Origin: [Mycobacterium] manitobense
GTDB taxonomy: Bacteria > Actinomycetota > Actinomycetes > Mycobacteriales > Mycobacteriaceae
Assembly: GCF_025821665.1 (NCBI RefSeq)
Contig: NZ_JACKSJ010000051.1
Coordinates: 1 to 63,212 of the forward strand
Direction: 5' to 3'
Length of the DNA stretch: 63,212 nt
Of the stretch, positions 15,710 through 23,939 are shown one piece after another. The translations under genes and the position numbers were made by a program. Below the pieces are notes generated by a model, which worked only from the letters and a program-made list of their open reading frames with translations, was not told where the DNA came from and made no database searches. How positions within the stretch are numbered: position 1 is the first letter of the stretch; each line of letters opens with the position of its first letter.

Positions 15710-16575
15710 ATCCACTCCTTCGCTTCGACGACGACGCTGCGCTGCGTCCCGAGTCCGGTGATGCCCAGCTCGACGACGTCCCCGGCCTGCAGATAGCCGT
15801 AGTCGGGGCACCCGAGCGCCACACCGGACGGCGTCCCCGTGTTGAGCAGATCGCCGGGCTCGAGCACCATGAACTGGCTCAGGTAGCGCACCAGCGTCAA
15901 CACCCCGAACACCATGTGCCGGGTCGAAGACCGTTGCCGCTCCTCATTGTTGACCGTCAGCCACAACTCCAGGTCACTCCAGTCGCCGACTTCGTCCCGG
16001 GTGACGAGCACCGGACCGCAGGGGTTGAAGTGCTCGCAGGACTTGCCCTTCACCCACTGGCCGTCGCGCTCGAGCTGGAAGGCTCGCTCGCTGACGTCGT
16101 TGACCAGGACGAAGCCCGCGATCACCGCTGCGGCCGCGTCGTCGTCGGGCAGATAGCGGGCGCGGGCGCCGATCACCACACCGAGCTCCACCTCGTAGTC
16201 GAGCTTGTCGCCGCCGAGCGGCTTGACGATCGGGTCGTTCGGGCCGCACATGCTGTTGGGCGCCTTGGTGAAGATCACCGGCTCGTCAGCCACCGCGGCG
16301 CCGGACTCCGCGGCGTGTTCGGCGTAGTTCAGCCCGACGCAGAGGATCTGGTGCGGCCGTGCGATCGGCGAGCCGATCCGGGTGTCGCCGATCGGGCGGC
16401 TCATCCCGGCGGCGGCCCGCTGGTGCACCAGGTCGGCGAGCTCCGCCCACCGGTCCGCGGCGAAGAACGCGCCGTCGAAGTCGCCGAACCGGTCGGAGAC
16501 GTCGATGTAGTCGGAGTCGGTGACCAGGACTCCCGGGCGCTCGGCGCCCGCCGGGCCGAGTCGTAGGAGTCTCAT
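15700..16575 (-). CDS. fumarylacetoacetase-family hydrolase/hydratase
   Basis: A 291-residue enzyme of the FAA hydrolase fold. The core shows ILCVGLNYAEHAAESG, PVIFTKAPNSMCGPNDPI, the metal-site segment LDYEVELGVVIG (E-x-E), VNDVSERAFQ and LNTGTPSGVALG. Members cleave beta-diketo acids or hydrate 2-oxopent-4-enoates in aromatic pathways, using Mg or Mn. ATG 16575 overlaps the BKACE stop (ATGA). With BKACE, cupin and dehydrogenase in the same operon it probably acts on an open-chain dioxo intermediate. Confidence 0.88.
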   Translation of the reverse strand: MRLLRLGPAGAERPGVLVTDSDYIDVSDRFGDFDGAFFAADRWAELADLVHQRAAAGMSRPIGDTRIGSPIARPHQILCVGLNYAEHAAESGAAVADEPVIFTKAPNSMCGPNDPIVKPLGGDKLDYEVELGVVIGARARYLPDDDAAAAVIAGFVLVNDVSERAFQLERDGQWVKGKSCEHFNPCGPVLVTRDEVGDWSDLELWLTVNNEERQRSSTRHMVFGVLTLVRYLSQFMVLEPGDLLNTGTPSGVALGCPDYGYLQAGDVVELGITGLGTQRSVVVEAKEWMCG

Positions 16576-17477
16576 CGCGGTGCGGAGGTGTCCGCCGGGC
16601 CGTTGGCGCCGAACACGATTCGCCGCGCGCTCTCGGTGCTCGCGACCGGGCGCCCCATGGTCTCCGCCATCCGCACCACGACCTCGACGAGTTCGGCGTT
16701 GCTCTTGGACAGGTCGCCGTTGGGCAGGTACGGATTGTCCTCCCAGCCGACCCGGACATGGCCGCCCATCCCGATCGCCATCGCCGCGAGCGGCCACTGG
16801 GTGGCGGGATCCATGATGGAGACGTTCCAGTTCACCCCCGCGGGCAGGTGATCCACCAGGTACACCAGTGATTTCGGTGTCGGCGGGGTCCACGCACCGC
16901 CCGGCCAGCCCAGGAACAGGGTGGCCCAGACCGGGTCGGCGAGCAGGCCCATGTCCCGGATGAACTCGAGGTTCCAGAAGGCGCCGGAGTAGAAGCACTC
17001 GATCTCCAGCTTCACCCCGTGCTCCGCGGCCGCCCGGCTGGCCTCCTCGAGTTCGTCGCGCGGGTGCAGCGAGTACATCTCGTTGGCCGGGAACGCGGGG
17101 TCCGGCCTGAAGTACTCGTCGTGGACGTTGAAGGCGTAGGACATCATGTCCGGGCCCTGCTTCATCAACTCGATCTTCTCGGGCAGCCGGGCGCTGGCGA
17201 TCCCGTACTGGATGATCGGGTCCGTCCCCACCGAGCGGATCTTGTCCGAAAGACGTTGCCACCCCTCGTGGTCGACGGTGGAGAGCTTCTTGCCGTCGGG
17301 TCCCATCTCGGTCTCGAGATAGTGCACCCCGTGGTGGTGACAGATGGTGGCGCCGGCGTTGACGGCGTCGATGTACTGCTGACCGATCGCCTCGGTGTCC
17401 TCGATCGCCGGCATGTGCGGATTGCCGGGGTAGGACATGCTCGAGTCGCAGGTCACGGTGATGACGAGATCTTCCAC
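16572..17477 (-). CDS. beta-keto acid cleavage enzyme (BKACE, DUF849)
   Basis: A 301-residue zinc-dependent TIM-barrel enzyme that condenses a beta-keto acid with acetyl-CoA and splits it into acetoacetate and a CoA ester. Signatures are IDAVNAGATICHHHGVHYLETEM, where the HHH run would supply zinc ligands, IECFYSGAFWNLEF, and GMGGHVRVGWEDNPYLPNG near the C-terminus. Start GTG 17477 has GGAGC upstream. It is the first gene of a six-gene minus-strand operon (BKACE, FAA-type, lipoyl, cupin, E1 alpha, E1 beta) under the GntR-type site at 17489-17510. Confidence 0.88.
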   Translation of the reverse strand: MEDLVITVTCDSSMSYPGNPHMPAIEDTEAIGQQYIDAVNAGATICHHHGVHYLETEMGPDGKKLSTVDHEGWQRLSDKIRSVGTDPIIQYGIASARLPEKIELMKQGPDMMSYAFNVHDEYFRPDPAFPANEMYSLHPRDELEEASRAAAEHGVKLEIECFYSGAFWNLEFIRDMGLLADPVWATLFLGWPGGAWTPPTPKSLVYLVDHLPAGVNWNVSIMDPATQWPLAAMAIGMGGHVRVGWEDNPYLPNGDLSKSNAELVEVVVRMAETMGRPVASTESARRIVFGANGPADTSAPR

Positions 17478-17488
17478 TGCTGCTCCTT

Positions 17489-17510
17489 AACTCACCTGGT
17501 GACTTGGTCA
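17489..17510 (-). promoter_or_regulatory. GntR-type operator site 2
   Basis: AACTCACCTGGTGACTT (17489-17505) is the palindrome AAGTCACC-T-GGTGACTT with one mismatch, continued as GGTCA. It starts 12 bases upstream of the BKACE start codon, so it overlaps the expected promoter or leader of that operon. Compare 12172-12186 and 25991-26007. Confidence 0.75.
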
Positions 17511-17532
17511 ATCTAGCGCACGCCGCGCATGC

Positions 17533-17561
17533 TTGACAGGGAAACTAGAGATTGTTTCTAT
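17533..17561 (+). promoter_or_regulatory. promoter of the alpha/beta hydrolase operon
   Basis: A consensus -35 TTGACA (17533-17538) is followed after 17 bases by TTCTAT (17556-17561). The -10 and spacer overlap the TetR-type site at 17546-17560, so a bound repressor would block RNA polymerase. Confidence 0.6.
17546..17560 (+). promoter_or_regulatory. TetR-type operator, degenerate copy
   Basis: TAGAGATTGTTTCTA matches the inner part of the perfect palindrome at 25120-25136 (read on the other strand, TTAGAAATTGTTTCTAA) with one mismatch over 15 bases. It sits on the hydrolase promoter. Confidence 0.6.
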
Positions 17562-17593
17562 TTTCACGACACCCCGACCGCGGAGGCACCATC

Positions 17594-18868
17594 GTGAGTT
17601 CCATCGACATGGCCAGCAGGCACTTCGGACTCTTCACCGATCCGTGGCTCGACTTCAACCTGATCCGCTACCTCGGCTACGCATCCCAGGGCGGCGCCAC
17701 GGTCGGCGAGGTGCTGGCCATCGTCTCCGACATCACCGACGGCGACGTGGAGAGCTGGCACCGGGCCTGGTCCACATTCGCCGACGGACTCACGCAACGC
17801 GCCGATGAGCTGGCCGCACAACCGGAGTCGGTGATCGACGCACGCCGGGCCTACCTGCGTGCGGCGAACTACCACCACGCCAGCGACCAGTTCCTGCACG
17901 GGTTCGACGAGCGCCGCCCCGTCGTCTACGCGAAACTGCGCGCCGCGTTCGGACGGGTGTGCGAGCTCGCCGACCCACCGGGACAGCAGCTCGAGTACCA
18001 CTGCGACGGCGTGCGGATGCCGATGTACTTCCTGCCCGGCTCGGCGACACCGGAGCGGTACCCGACGGTGATCATGATCGGCGGGGCCGACGTGGTGTGC
18101 GAGGAGAACTTCTTCTACGGCGCGGGATCGCTGCTGGACCGCGGATACAACGTGGCGCTGGTGGAACTGCCGGGCCAGGTCGGCTCACTCGGGCTCAACG
18201 AGGTGTCGAAATACCGCGCCGACGCCGAGGTTCCGTTCGGCGCGATGCTCGACGCGCTGACCGAGGTGCCCGGCGTCGACGCCGACAATCTGTGGTGCGT
18301 GTGCTTCTCCGCAGGCGGCTACTTCGGACCCCGCGCCGCCGCGCACGACCACCGGGTGCGGGGCTGGGTGTTCGACGCCTCCCTGCACGACCTGGTCGAG
18401 CTGCCCCGGTCGGTGGCCGGCGTCGGCGAGATGCTCGACGGCGGCGCGAGCCGCGACGAGGTCGACGCCCACATCGAGAGCCTGCGCCACCTGCCTGCGA
18501 TCGACTTCTCGTTCCACTGGTGGGGCCGCCGCGGCGGCGACTACACCGCACCGGTGCAGCGGTACAGCCAGATCCTCGACGACATGGCCGAATTCACCGT
18601 GACCCCCGAGATGATCGCCGCCATCACCGGGCCGGTGCTGCTGGTCTGCGGCACCGCAGAACCGCCGTCGTGGCAGCGCCTCACCCGGGAGATGTTCGAT
18701 CTGCTGACGGTGCCCGACAAGCAGCTCGTCGAGCTGGGACCCGAGACGGGCGCGGATGCGCACACCTCGGTGTCGGCGCTGCCCGTGGCGGAATCGGTGA
18801 TCCTGCCCTGGCTCCACCGGCACGCCGGGCCGGGCGCCCGGCCGGTGTCAGGGCCGGGCCGGCCCTGA
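17594..18868 (+). CDS. alpha/beta hydrolase (dihydropseudooxynicotine-hydrolase-like)
   Basis: A 424-residue hydrolase with a long helical N-terminal cap (residues 1-130) and an alpha/beta core. The core contains YPTVIMIGGADVVCEENFFYGA (oxyanion region), the nucleophile elbow CVCFSAGGYFGPRAAA with Ser in FSAGG, and an acid/His region near LVCGTAEPPSW and GADAHTSVS. The architecture resembles the 2,6-dihydropseudooxynicotine hydrolase/FrsA-like group, which cleaves C-C bonds next to carbonyls. GTG 17594 has GGAGG upstream. It is followed after one base by the CoA ligase gene, so the cleaved acid may be its substrate. Confidence 0.8.
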   Translation: MSSIDMASRHFGLFTDPWLDFNLIRYLGYASQGGATVGEVLAIVSDITDGDVESWHRAWSTFADGLTQRADELAAQPESVIDARRAYLRAANYHHASDQFLHGFDERRPVVYAKLRAAFGRVCELADPPGQQLEYHCDGVRMPMYFLPGSATPERYPTVIMIGGADVVCEENFFYGAGSLLDRGYNVALVELPGQVGSLGLNEVSKYRADAEVPFGAMLDALTEVPGVDADNLWCVCFSAGGYFGPRAAAHDHRVRGWVFDASLHDLVELPRSVAGVGEMLDGGASRDEVDAHIESLRHLPAIDFSFHWWGRRGGDYTAPVQRYSQILDDMAEFTVTPEMIAAITGPVLLVCGTAEPPSWQRLTREMFDLLTVPDKQLVELGPETGADAHTSVSALPVAESVILPWLHRHAGPGARPVSGPGRP

Positions 18869-18869
18869 G

Positions 18870-20378
18870 ATGCGACTCATCGACTACCTCGACCGCGGGG
18901 CGCTGATCTCTCGCGACGGTGTGTGCCTGATCGACGGCGACCACCGGCTGACCTACACCACGGTGGTGCGGGCATCGCACCGGATCGCGGCCGGGCTGAT
19001 CGACATCGGTGTCGCTCCGGGGACGCGGGTGGCAGTCCTCGGACCGAACAGCGCGACGGCCCTGCTGGCCGTCCTCGGCGCCCTTCGATGTGGCGCTACC
19101 TGGGTGCCCGTCAACGTCCGCGCGAGCGCCAGTGAGCTCGAAGAGCAGCTCGCCATGGTCGATTGCGCCGTACTGTTCCACGACCCGGCCATGGCGGCCA
19201 CCGCGCAGCGGCTCCAGAATTCCGTTCCCACAATCCGATCGGTGATCTCCCTCGCCGCGCTGCCCGACGGCAGCGGCCCGGTGCCCGACCCACCGGAGGA
19301 CCCGGCGCGCGAGACGATCCTCGGATTCACCGGCGGCACCACCGGCCGGCCCAAGGCGGTGGTGGCCAGTGCCCGCAACGTCGAGGCCATGACGACGGCG
19401 CTGCTGGCGCACGTCGACATCGGCTGCCCGCCGGTCTATCTCGCCGCCGCACCCATCACCCACGCCGCGGGAATTCTGTGCTTCCCCGTGATGGCCCGTG
19501 GCGGCACCATCGTGCTGCAGCGGGGAGTGGACACCACCGCCATCCTCGACACCATCGAACGGGAACGGGTGAGTTTCCTGTTCCTCCCGCCGACCGCGAT
19601 CTACATGCTGCTCGCCGATCCGACCGTGCGGGATCGCGACTACTCGTCGCTGCGCGCGTTCGTCTACGCCGCGGCGCCGATGGCGACGGACAGGCTTCGG
19701 CAGGCCATCGACGTCTTCGGGCCCTGCATGGTGCAGCTCTACGGCCAGTCCGAAGCGGCGATGATCTGCACGGTGCTCAGCTCCGCCGAGCACCTCGAGG
19801 CGCTGGACACCGCACCGCACCGGCTGCAGTCCTGCGGCCGGCCGTCGGTGGTGACGCGGCTGGCGGTGATGGACGACGACGGCGGACTGCTGCCGAACGG
19901 TCAGGTGGGGGAGCTGGTGGTGCGCAGCGCACTCGTGATGGAGGGCTACCTCGGGGACGTCGATCCCTCGGTGCGCGCGCACGGTTGGCACCACACCGGC
20001 GATGTGGGCCGCATCGACGACGACGGCTACGTCTACCTCGTCGACCGGAAGAAGGACATGATCGTCACCGGCGGCTTCAACGTGTTCTCCGCCGAGGTGG
20101 AGAACGTCGTGCTGGCCCACCCCGCCGTCGCCCAGTGCGCTGTGATCGGCACACCGGACCCGCACTGGGGCGAGGCCGTCACCGCCGTGGTCGAACTGAT
20201 CGAAGGGCGGGCGGTCGGCGCAGAGGAGCTGATCGCGCACAGCCGCGAACGTTTGAGCGGGGTGAAGTGCCCCAAGCGCGTCGAGATCTGGCCGGAACTG
20301 CCGCGCAGCGCGGCGGGCAAAGTGCTCAAACGCCAAATCCGCGAGACGTTCTGGGCAGGCTCTTCGCGACGGATCTAG
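18870..20378 (+). CDS. acyl-CoA synthetase (AMP-forming)
   Basis: A 502-residue adenylate-forming ligase that activates a carboxylic acid to its CoA ester. Motifs in order: ATP loop LGFTGGTTGRPKAVV, APITHAAG, YGQSEAAMI, the hinge region GWHHTGDVGRIDDDGYVYLVDRKKDMIVTGG, and the catalytic Lys near PRSAAGKVLKRQI. ATG 18870 follows the hydrolase stop by one base. Its stop shares a CTAG with the convergent LLM gene. Confidence 0.92.
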   Translation: MRLIDYLDRGALISRDGVCLIDGDHRLTYTTVVRASHRIAAGLIDIGVAPGTRVAVLGPNSATALLAVLGALRCGATWVPVNVRASASELEEQLAMVDCAVLFHDPAMAATAQRLQNSVPTIRSVISLAALPDGSGPVPDPPEDPARETILGFTGGTTGRPKAVVASARNVEAMTTALLAHVDIGCPPVYLAAAPITHAAGILCFPVMARGGTIVLQRGVDTTAILDTIERERVSFLFLPPTAIYMLLADPTVRDRDYSSLRAFVYAAAPMATDRLRQAIDVFGPCMVQLYGQSEAAMICTVLSSAEHLEALDTAPHRLQSCGRPSVVTRLAVMDDDGGLLPNGQVGELVVRSALVMEGYLGDVDPSVRAHGWHHTGDVGRIDDDGYVYLVDRKKDMIVTGGFNVFSAEVENVVLAHPAVAQCAVIGTPDPHWGEAVTAVVELIEGRAVGAEELIAHSRERLSGVKCPKRVEIWPELPRSAAGKVLKRQIRETFWAGSSRRI

Positions 20379-21394
20379 TTCCGCAGCGCCTCGGCCAGCG
20401 CGCGCAGCGTCGGTTCGTCGCGGACGCCGCCGATCAGGATGGTGGTCACCGGCGACTCGCGCCACAGCTGGATCCGCTCCTTGATGCGCTCGATCGGCCC
20501 CAGCAGCGAGGTGGCGTCGGCGAGTTCGTCGGGCACGGCGCGCAGCGCCTCCTCGCGGCGGCCCGCCAGGAACAGTTCCTGCACGCGTTCGGCGGCCTCG
20601 GCGTAACCGAGGCGGCCGATGAGATCGCGGTGGAAGTTCCGGTCCTTCGCGCCCATGCCGCCCATGTAGAGCGCCAGGGGCATCTTGGCGGTCAGCAGCG
20701 CCGTGTCGAGGTCGTCGGTGACGACGGTGGTGACCGGCGCGGCGATGTCGAAGCCGGCCGGGCGTCCGGCGAGGGCGTCGCCGTAGATGGCGTCGACCTT
20801 GCCGGGGTCGAGGAAGAACGGGATCCAGCCGTCGGCGACCTCGGCGGCCAGGGCGACGTTGCGCGGGCCCTCGGCCCCGAGGTAGACCGGGATCCGCGGG
20901 CGCACCGGGTGCACGATCGACTTGAGCGGCTTGCCGAGGCCGGTGCCGCCGGGGTACGGCAGCGGGTACTGCGCGCCCGTGCTGGTGACCGGCGCCTCGC
21001 GGGCCCAGACCTGCCGCATGACGTCGATGTACTCCCGCGTGCGGGCCAGCGGCCGCGCGAAGGGCTGGCCATACCAGCCCTCGACCACCTGCGGGCCGGA
21101 CACCCCGACGCCGAGGATGACGCGCCCGCCGGACAGGCCGTCGAGCGTCATGGCGTGCATCGCGGTGGCGGTCGGGGTGCGTGCGGACACCTGGGCGACC
21201 GCTGTGCCGAGCTTGATCCGCGTGGTGCGGGCGCCGTACCAGGCCAGCGGTGTCAGCGCGTCGGAGCCGTAGGCCTCGGCGGTGAAGATGGAGTCGTAGC
21301 CGAGCCGTTCGGCGGCCAGCACCGTGTCGGTGAGATCCTCGGTGTGCTTCTGCCAGTACCCCAGCGTCAGTCCGATGTTCAGGTCGGCGGTCAT
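20375..21394 (-). CDS. LLM-class F420-dependent oxidoreductase
   Basis: A 339-residue TIM-barrel enzyme of the luciferase-like family, F420-dependent subgroup common in mycobacteria. It has LNIGLTLGYW at the N-terminus, SIFTAEAYGSDALTPLAWYGARTTRIKLGTAVAQV and RVILGVGVSGPQVVEGWYGQPF. It is the last gene of the minus-strand operon that starts with the monooxygenase at 25105 and lies 13 bases after the second monooxygenase. Likely role: reduction or oxidation of a pathway intermediate with F420. Confidence 0.88.
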   Translation of the reverse strand: MTADLNIGLTLGYWQKHTEDLTDTVLAAERLGYDSIFTAEAYGSDALTPLAWYGARTTRIKLGTAVAQVSARTPTATAMHAMTLDGLSGGRVILGVGVSGPQVVEGWYGQPFARPLARTREYIDVMRQVWAREAPVTSTGAQYPLPYPGGTGLGKPLKSIVHPVRPRIPVYLGAEGPRNVALAAEVADGWIPFFLDPGKVDAIYGDALAGRPAGFDIAAPVTTVVTDDLDTALLTAKMPLALYMGGMGAKDRNFHRDLIGRLGYAEAAERVQELFLAGRREEALRAVPDELADATSLLGPIERIKERIQLWRESPVTTILIGGVRDEPTLRALAEALRN

Positions 21395-21407
21395 ATCAGC
21401 TCTTCGG

Positions 21408-22547
21408 TCATGTCGTCACCTCGTATGCGGCGGGTCTGGCGAATCCGGACAACAGCATCCGGCCGGGGATCAGTCGCAGCGCGGCGTTGCGCAGCCGCGA
21501 CGACACCGGCCCGTTCATGGCGGCCAGCCGGCCCACGCCGTCGGCCTCGTCGAGCACGATTCCCACCCGGGCGCGGCGTTCGTCGGAGTACCGCTGCAGC
21601 GCCGCCTGCGGGGTGGACTCACCGGCGAGGCGCAACGCCAGCACGGTGGCGTCCTCCACCGCCAGGCAGGCGCCCTGGGCGACGTGCGGCGCCATGGCGT
21701 GGGCGGCGTCCCCGAGCAGGGCGATGCGGCCTGTCGCCCAGGACGGCAGCCGCGGCACCGCGTACACGTCGCTGCGCACGATGGCGTCCTCCGGGGTGGC
21801 CGCCATCAGTTCGGCGATGGGTGCCGCCCAGTCACCGAACTCATCGAGCAGGTCGGCCTTGACACTGCCGAACCGGTCCGGCATGCCGGCCGGCTGGAAC
21901 CGGGCGCCGAACCAGTACGCCTGCCCGTCGCCCATCGGGCTCCAGCCCGCGCGACTCCCGCGCCCGAATGCGACGAACGAGGTGGCGGGCAGCCCGGCGG
22001 CGTCGACCATCCCACGCCACACGGTCTGGCCGTCGTAAACCGGTGTCAGATGGGGAAACAGCGCCGAGCGCACCACGGAGTGGATGCCGTCGGCGCCGAT
22101 CAGGACGTCGGCGGTGACCGTCTCACCGTCGGCGAACTGGGCCGCCACGCCGGCGTCGTCCTGGTGGACCGAGACCAGTTCGTGGCCGAGCACCAGCCGC
22201 TCGGAGCCGAACCTGCGCAGCAGGGTGTCGGTCACCACGTGGCGGTGCACGCACACCGTCGGAAGGCCGAAGCGTTCGACGAGTTCACCGAGCGCCACCC
22301 GGGACAGGGTGTGCCCGCGGTCGGTGCGAAACTCGCTGTGCTCGCAGGCGCCGGCCCGGCCGATGACCTCGTCGAGGACCCCGTAGCGGCGGAACAGCTT
22401 CAGGGCGTTGGCCCAGAGCGTGAGGCCCGCACCGACCACTCTGGGCTCGGGATAGCGCTCGTAGACCGTGACGTCACATCCCGCTTCGCGCAACGCGATG
22501 CCGGCGAACAGGCCGCCGATGCCGGCCCCGACGACGATGACCTTCAC
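21408..22547 (-). CDS. FAD-dependent monooxygenase (PHBH type) 2
   Basis: A 379-residue group A flavin monooxygenase. It has the FAD dinucleotide site VIVVGAGIGGLFAGIALREAGCDVTVYER, the DG motif (VLIGADGIHSVVR) and the GD motif (IALLGDAAHAMAPHVAQGACLAVEDA). Such enzymes hydroxylate aromatic or enolic rings with NAD(P)H and O2. GTG 22547 directly precedes KVIVVGAG and follows the EthD-like stop by 7 bases. It is one of two such enzymes in the operon, which suggests two hydroxylations or a hydroxylation plus a Baeyer-Villiger-like step. Confidence 0.9.
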   Translation of the reverse strand: MKVIVVGAGIGGLFAGIALREAGCDVTVYERYPEPRVVGAGLTLWANALKLFRRYGVLDEVIGRAGACEHSEFRTDRGHTLSRVALGELVERFGLPTVCVHRHVVTDTLLRRFGSERLVLGHELVSVHQDDAGVAAQFADGETVTADVLIGADGIHSVVRSALFPHLTPVYDGQTVWRGMVDAAGLPATSFVAFGRGSRAGWSPMGDGQAYWFGARFQPAGMPDRFGSVKADLLDEFGDWAAPIAELMAATPEDAIVRSDVYAVPRLPSWATGRIALLGDAAHAMAPHVAQGACLAVEDATVLALRLAGESTPQAALQRYSDERRARVGIVLDEADGVGRLAAMNGPVSSRLRNAALRLIPGRMLLSGFARPAAYEVTT

Positions 22548-22554
22548 GCGGCGC

Positions 22555-23337
22555 CTAGTACAGCAGACGTTCGACGGCGAACCAGGTGGGCGACACCGAC
22601 CGGTCGGCGAAGGTGTGCTGGCTCTCCCGGATGGACTCGGCGGCCTGGCGGCCCTGTGTGGTGGCCAGCGCGCGGACGAGATCATCGCGCAGCCAGACAA
22701 GTTCGTCGAGGCCGTCGAAACCGGTCGGACCCGTGCCGCGCTGCGAGCGCGACATCTCCTCGATCATCGGGTCGTAGACGTTGGCGTTCTGCACGTAGCG
22801 GGCCAGGCCGAGATCGTCGGCCACCGATGCGACCAGGGCGGCGTGCTGTTCGCGGTAGACCCCGTGTGCCTCCGTGCGGCCGACGTCCTCGCGTGCGTAC
22901 CAGCCCGAGTAGAACTTCAGGTAGGGGCCACCGGGCAGCGCGACGGTGCGGCCGGGTCCGCGCTCGACGACCACGCGCTCCTCGGCGAACCACGCAGGCG
23001 ACCGGGTGAGGTCGGTCATGTGCTGCTCGTCGACGCCCAGCTTGCGCATGGCCTGTGCCGCGGCCGGTGAGGTCAGGGTCGCCGCCGCGGTGTCGCCGTC
23101 CAGCCAGTGCACACTCAACTGGTCATAGCCGCAGGGACTTTCGGCGCCCTCACCCCACAGCTCGTCGTGCAGCAGGTAGTCCTCCACGGTGTAGGCGTGT
23201 TCCTTGTGGAGCAGGGCGAGCGCACGGCGCACAGACAGCGAGAGCGGCAGGTGCTGCTCGTCCCAGTACTGGTGCATCTCGCGCCTGGTGACGTGCGGCA
23301 TCGGCCGGCACGCGGTCAGGAATTTGACGTCGGTCAT
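22555..23337 (-). CDS. tandem EthD-like protein
   Basis: A 260-residue protein built from two dimeric alpha/beta-barrel (EthD-like) repeats. The first begins KFLTACRPMPHVTRREMHQYWDEQHLPLS; the second begins near LKFYSGWYAREDVGRTEAHGVYREQHAALV. EthD-like proteins act as cyclases, decarboxylases, isomerases or accessory proteins for oxygenases. ATG 23337 overlaps the E2 stop (ATGA). Placed between two monooxygenases and an acyltransferase, it probably handles a ring or enol intermediate; the reaction is unknown. Confidence 0.8.
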   Translation of the reverse strand: MTDVKFLTACRPMPHVTRREMHQYWDEQHLPLSLSVRRALALLHKEHAYTVEDYLLHDELWGEGAESPCGYDQLSVHWLDGDTAAATLTSPAAAQAMRKLGVDEQHMTDLTRSPAWFAEERVVVERGPGRTVALPGGPYLKFYSGWYAREDVGRTEAHGVYREQHAALVASVADDLGLARYVQNANVYDPMIEEMSRSQRGTGPTGFDGLDELVWLRDDLVRALATTQGRQAAESIRESQHTFADRSVSPTWFAVERLLY

Positions 23338-23939
23338 ACGAACCCCGTTTCGATGCGGTGGACGAGATCGGTGAGGAATCGGGCGGCCGGGACTCCGTCG
23401 GTGACGCGGTGGTCGACCGACAGGCTGACCCACATCCGCTGCTCGGCGTCGAGCGCGCCGACGGCGAGGATGGCGGCCTGCGGCGGGATCACCAGTGCGC
23501 GGAAGCGACTGATCCCGTGCCCGCCGAGGTTGGATACCGTGAAGGTGGCCGAGTAGAGCTCGGCGGGCCGCAGCGTGCCCTCGCGGGCGGCGGCGGTGAG
23601 CCTGCGGCGTTCGGCGCGGATCTCACCGACGGTCAGGCGGTCGGCGTGCCGGATCGCCGGGGCGACGATGCCGTCGTCGACCGCCACTGCGACACCGACG
23701 TTGACGTCGGCGTGCTCGGTGATGGCGTCACGCGGTGACGTGGTGAACGAGGCGTTGAGGCGTGGGTGATCCCGCAGCGTGTGCGCTGCCGCCGCCACCA
23801 CGACGTCCTCGACGCTGCCGCCCGCCGTCGGCGTGCGCGCCGCCCGGGCGTCGACGCAGGCCTCCAGCGTGAACTGCGGCACCGCAGCGCTGGCGGTCAT
23901 CGCGGCGGCCACCGCGCGGCGCATCGGGGTGAGCGTCAC
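23334..23939 (-). CDS. 2-oxoacid dehydrogenase E2, catalytic domain only
   Basis: A 201-residue acyltransferase that corresponds only to the catalytic domain of E2. It opens at the usual domain boundary (TPMRRAVAAAMTASAAVPQFTLE), continues with DVNVGVAVAVDDGIVAPAIRHAD and VSNLGGHGISRFRALVIPPQAAILAVG, and ends with the active-site motif SVDHRVTDGVPAARFL (H-x-x-x-D-G). There is no lipoyl domain and no E1/E3-binding domain. The missing lipoyl part is encoded separately at 15464-15709. GTG start overlaps the monooxygenase stop. Alternatively it could work as a stand-alone CoA acyltransferase. Confidence 0.88.
   Translation of the reverse strand: MTLTPMRRAVAAAMTASAAVPQFTLEACVDARAARTPTAGGSVEDVVVAAAAHTLRDHPRLNASFTTSPRDAITEHADVNVGVAVAVDDGIVAPAIRHADRLTVGEIRAERRRLTAAAREGTLRPAELYSATFTVSNLGGHGISRFRALVIPPQAAILAVGALDAEQRMWVSLSVDHRVTDGVPAARFLTDLVHRIETGFV

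Noticed and set aside
18681..20465. A 594-codon minus-strand frame opposite the acyl-CoA synthetase
   Set aside because: No domain signature, and it lies over a clearly recognised ligase. Same GC-driven shadow effect.
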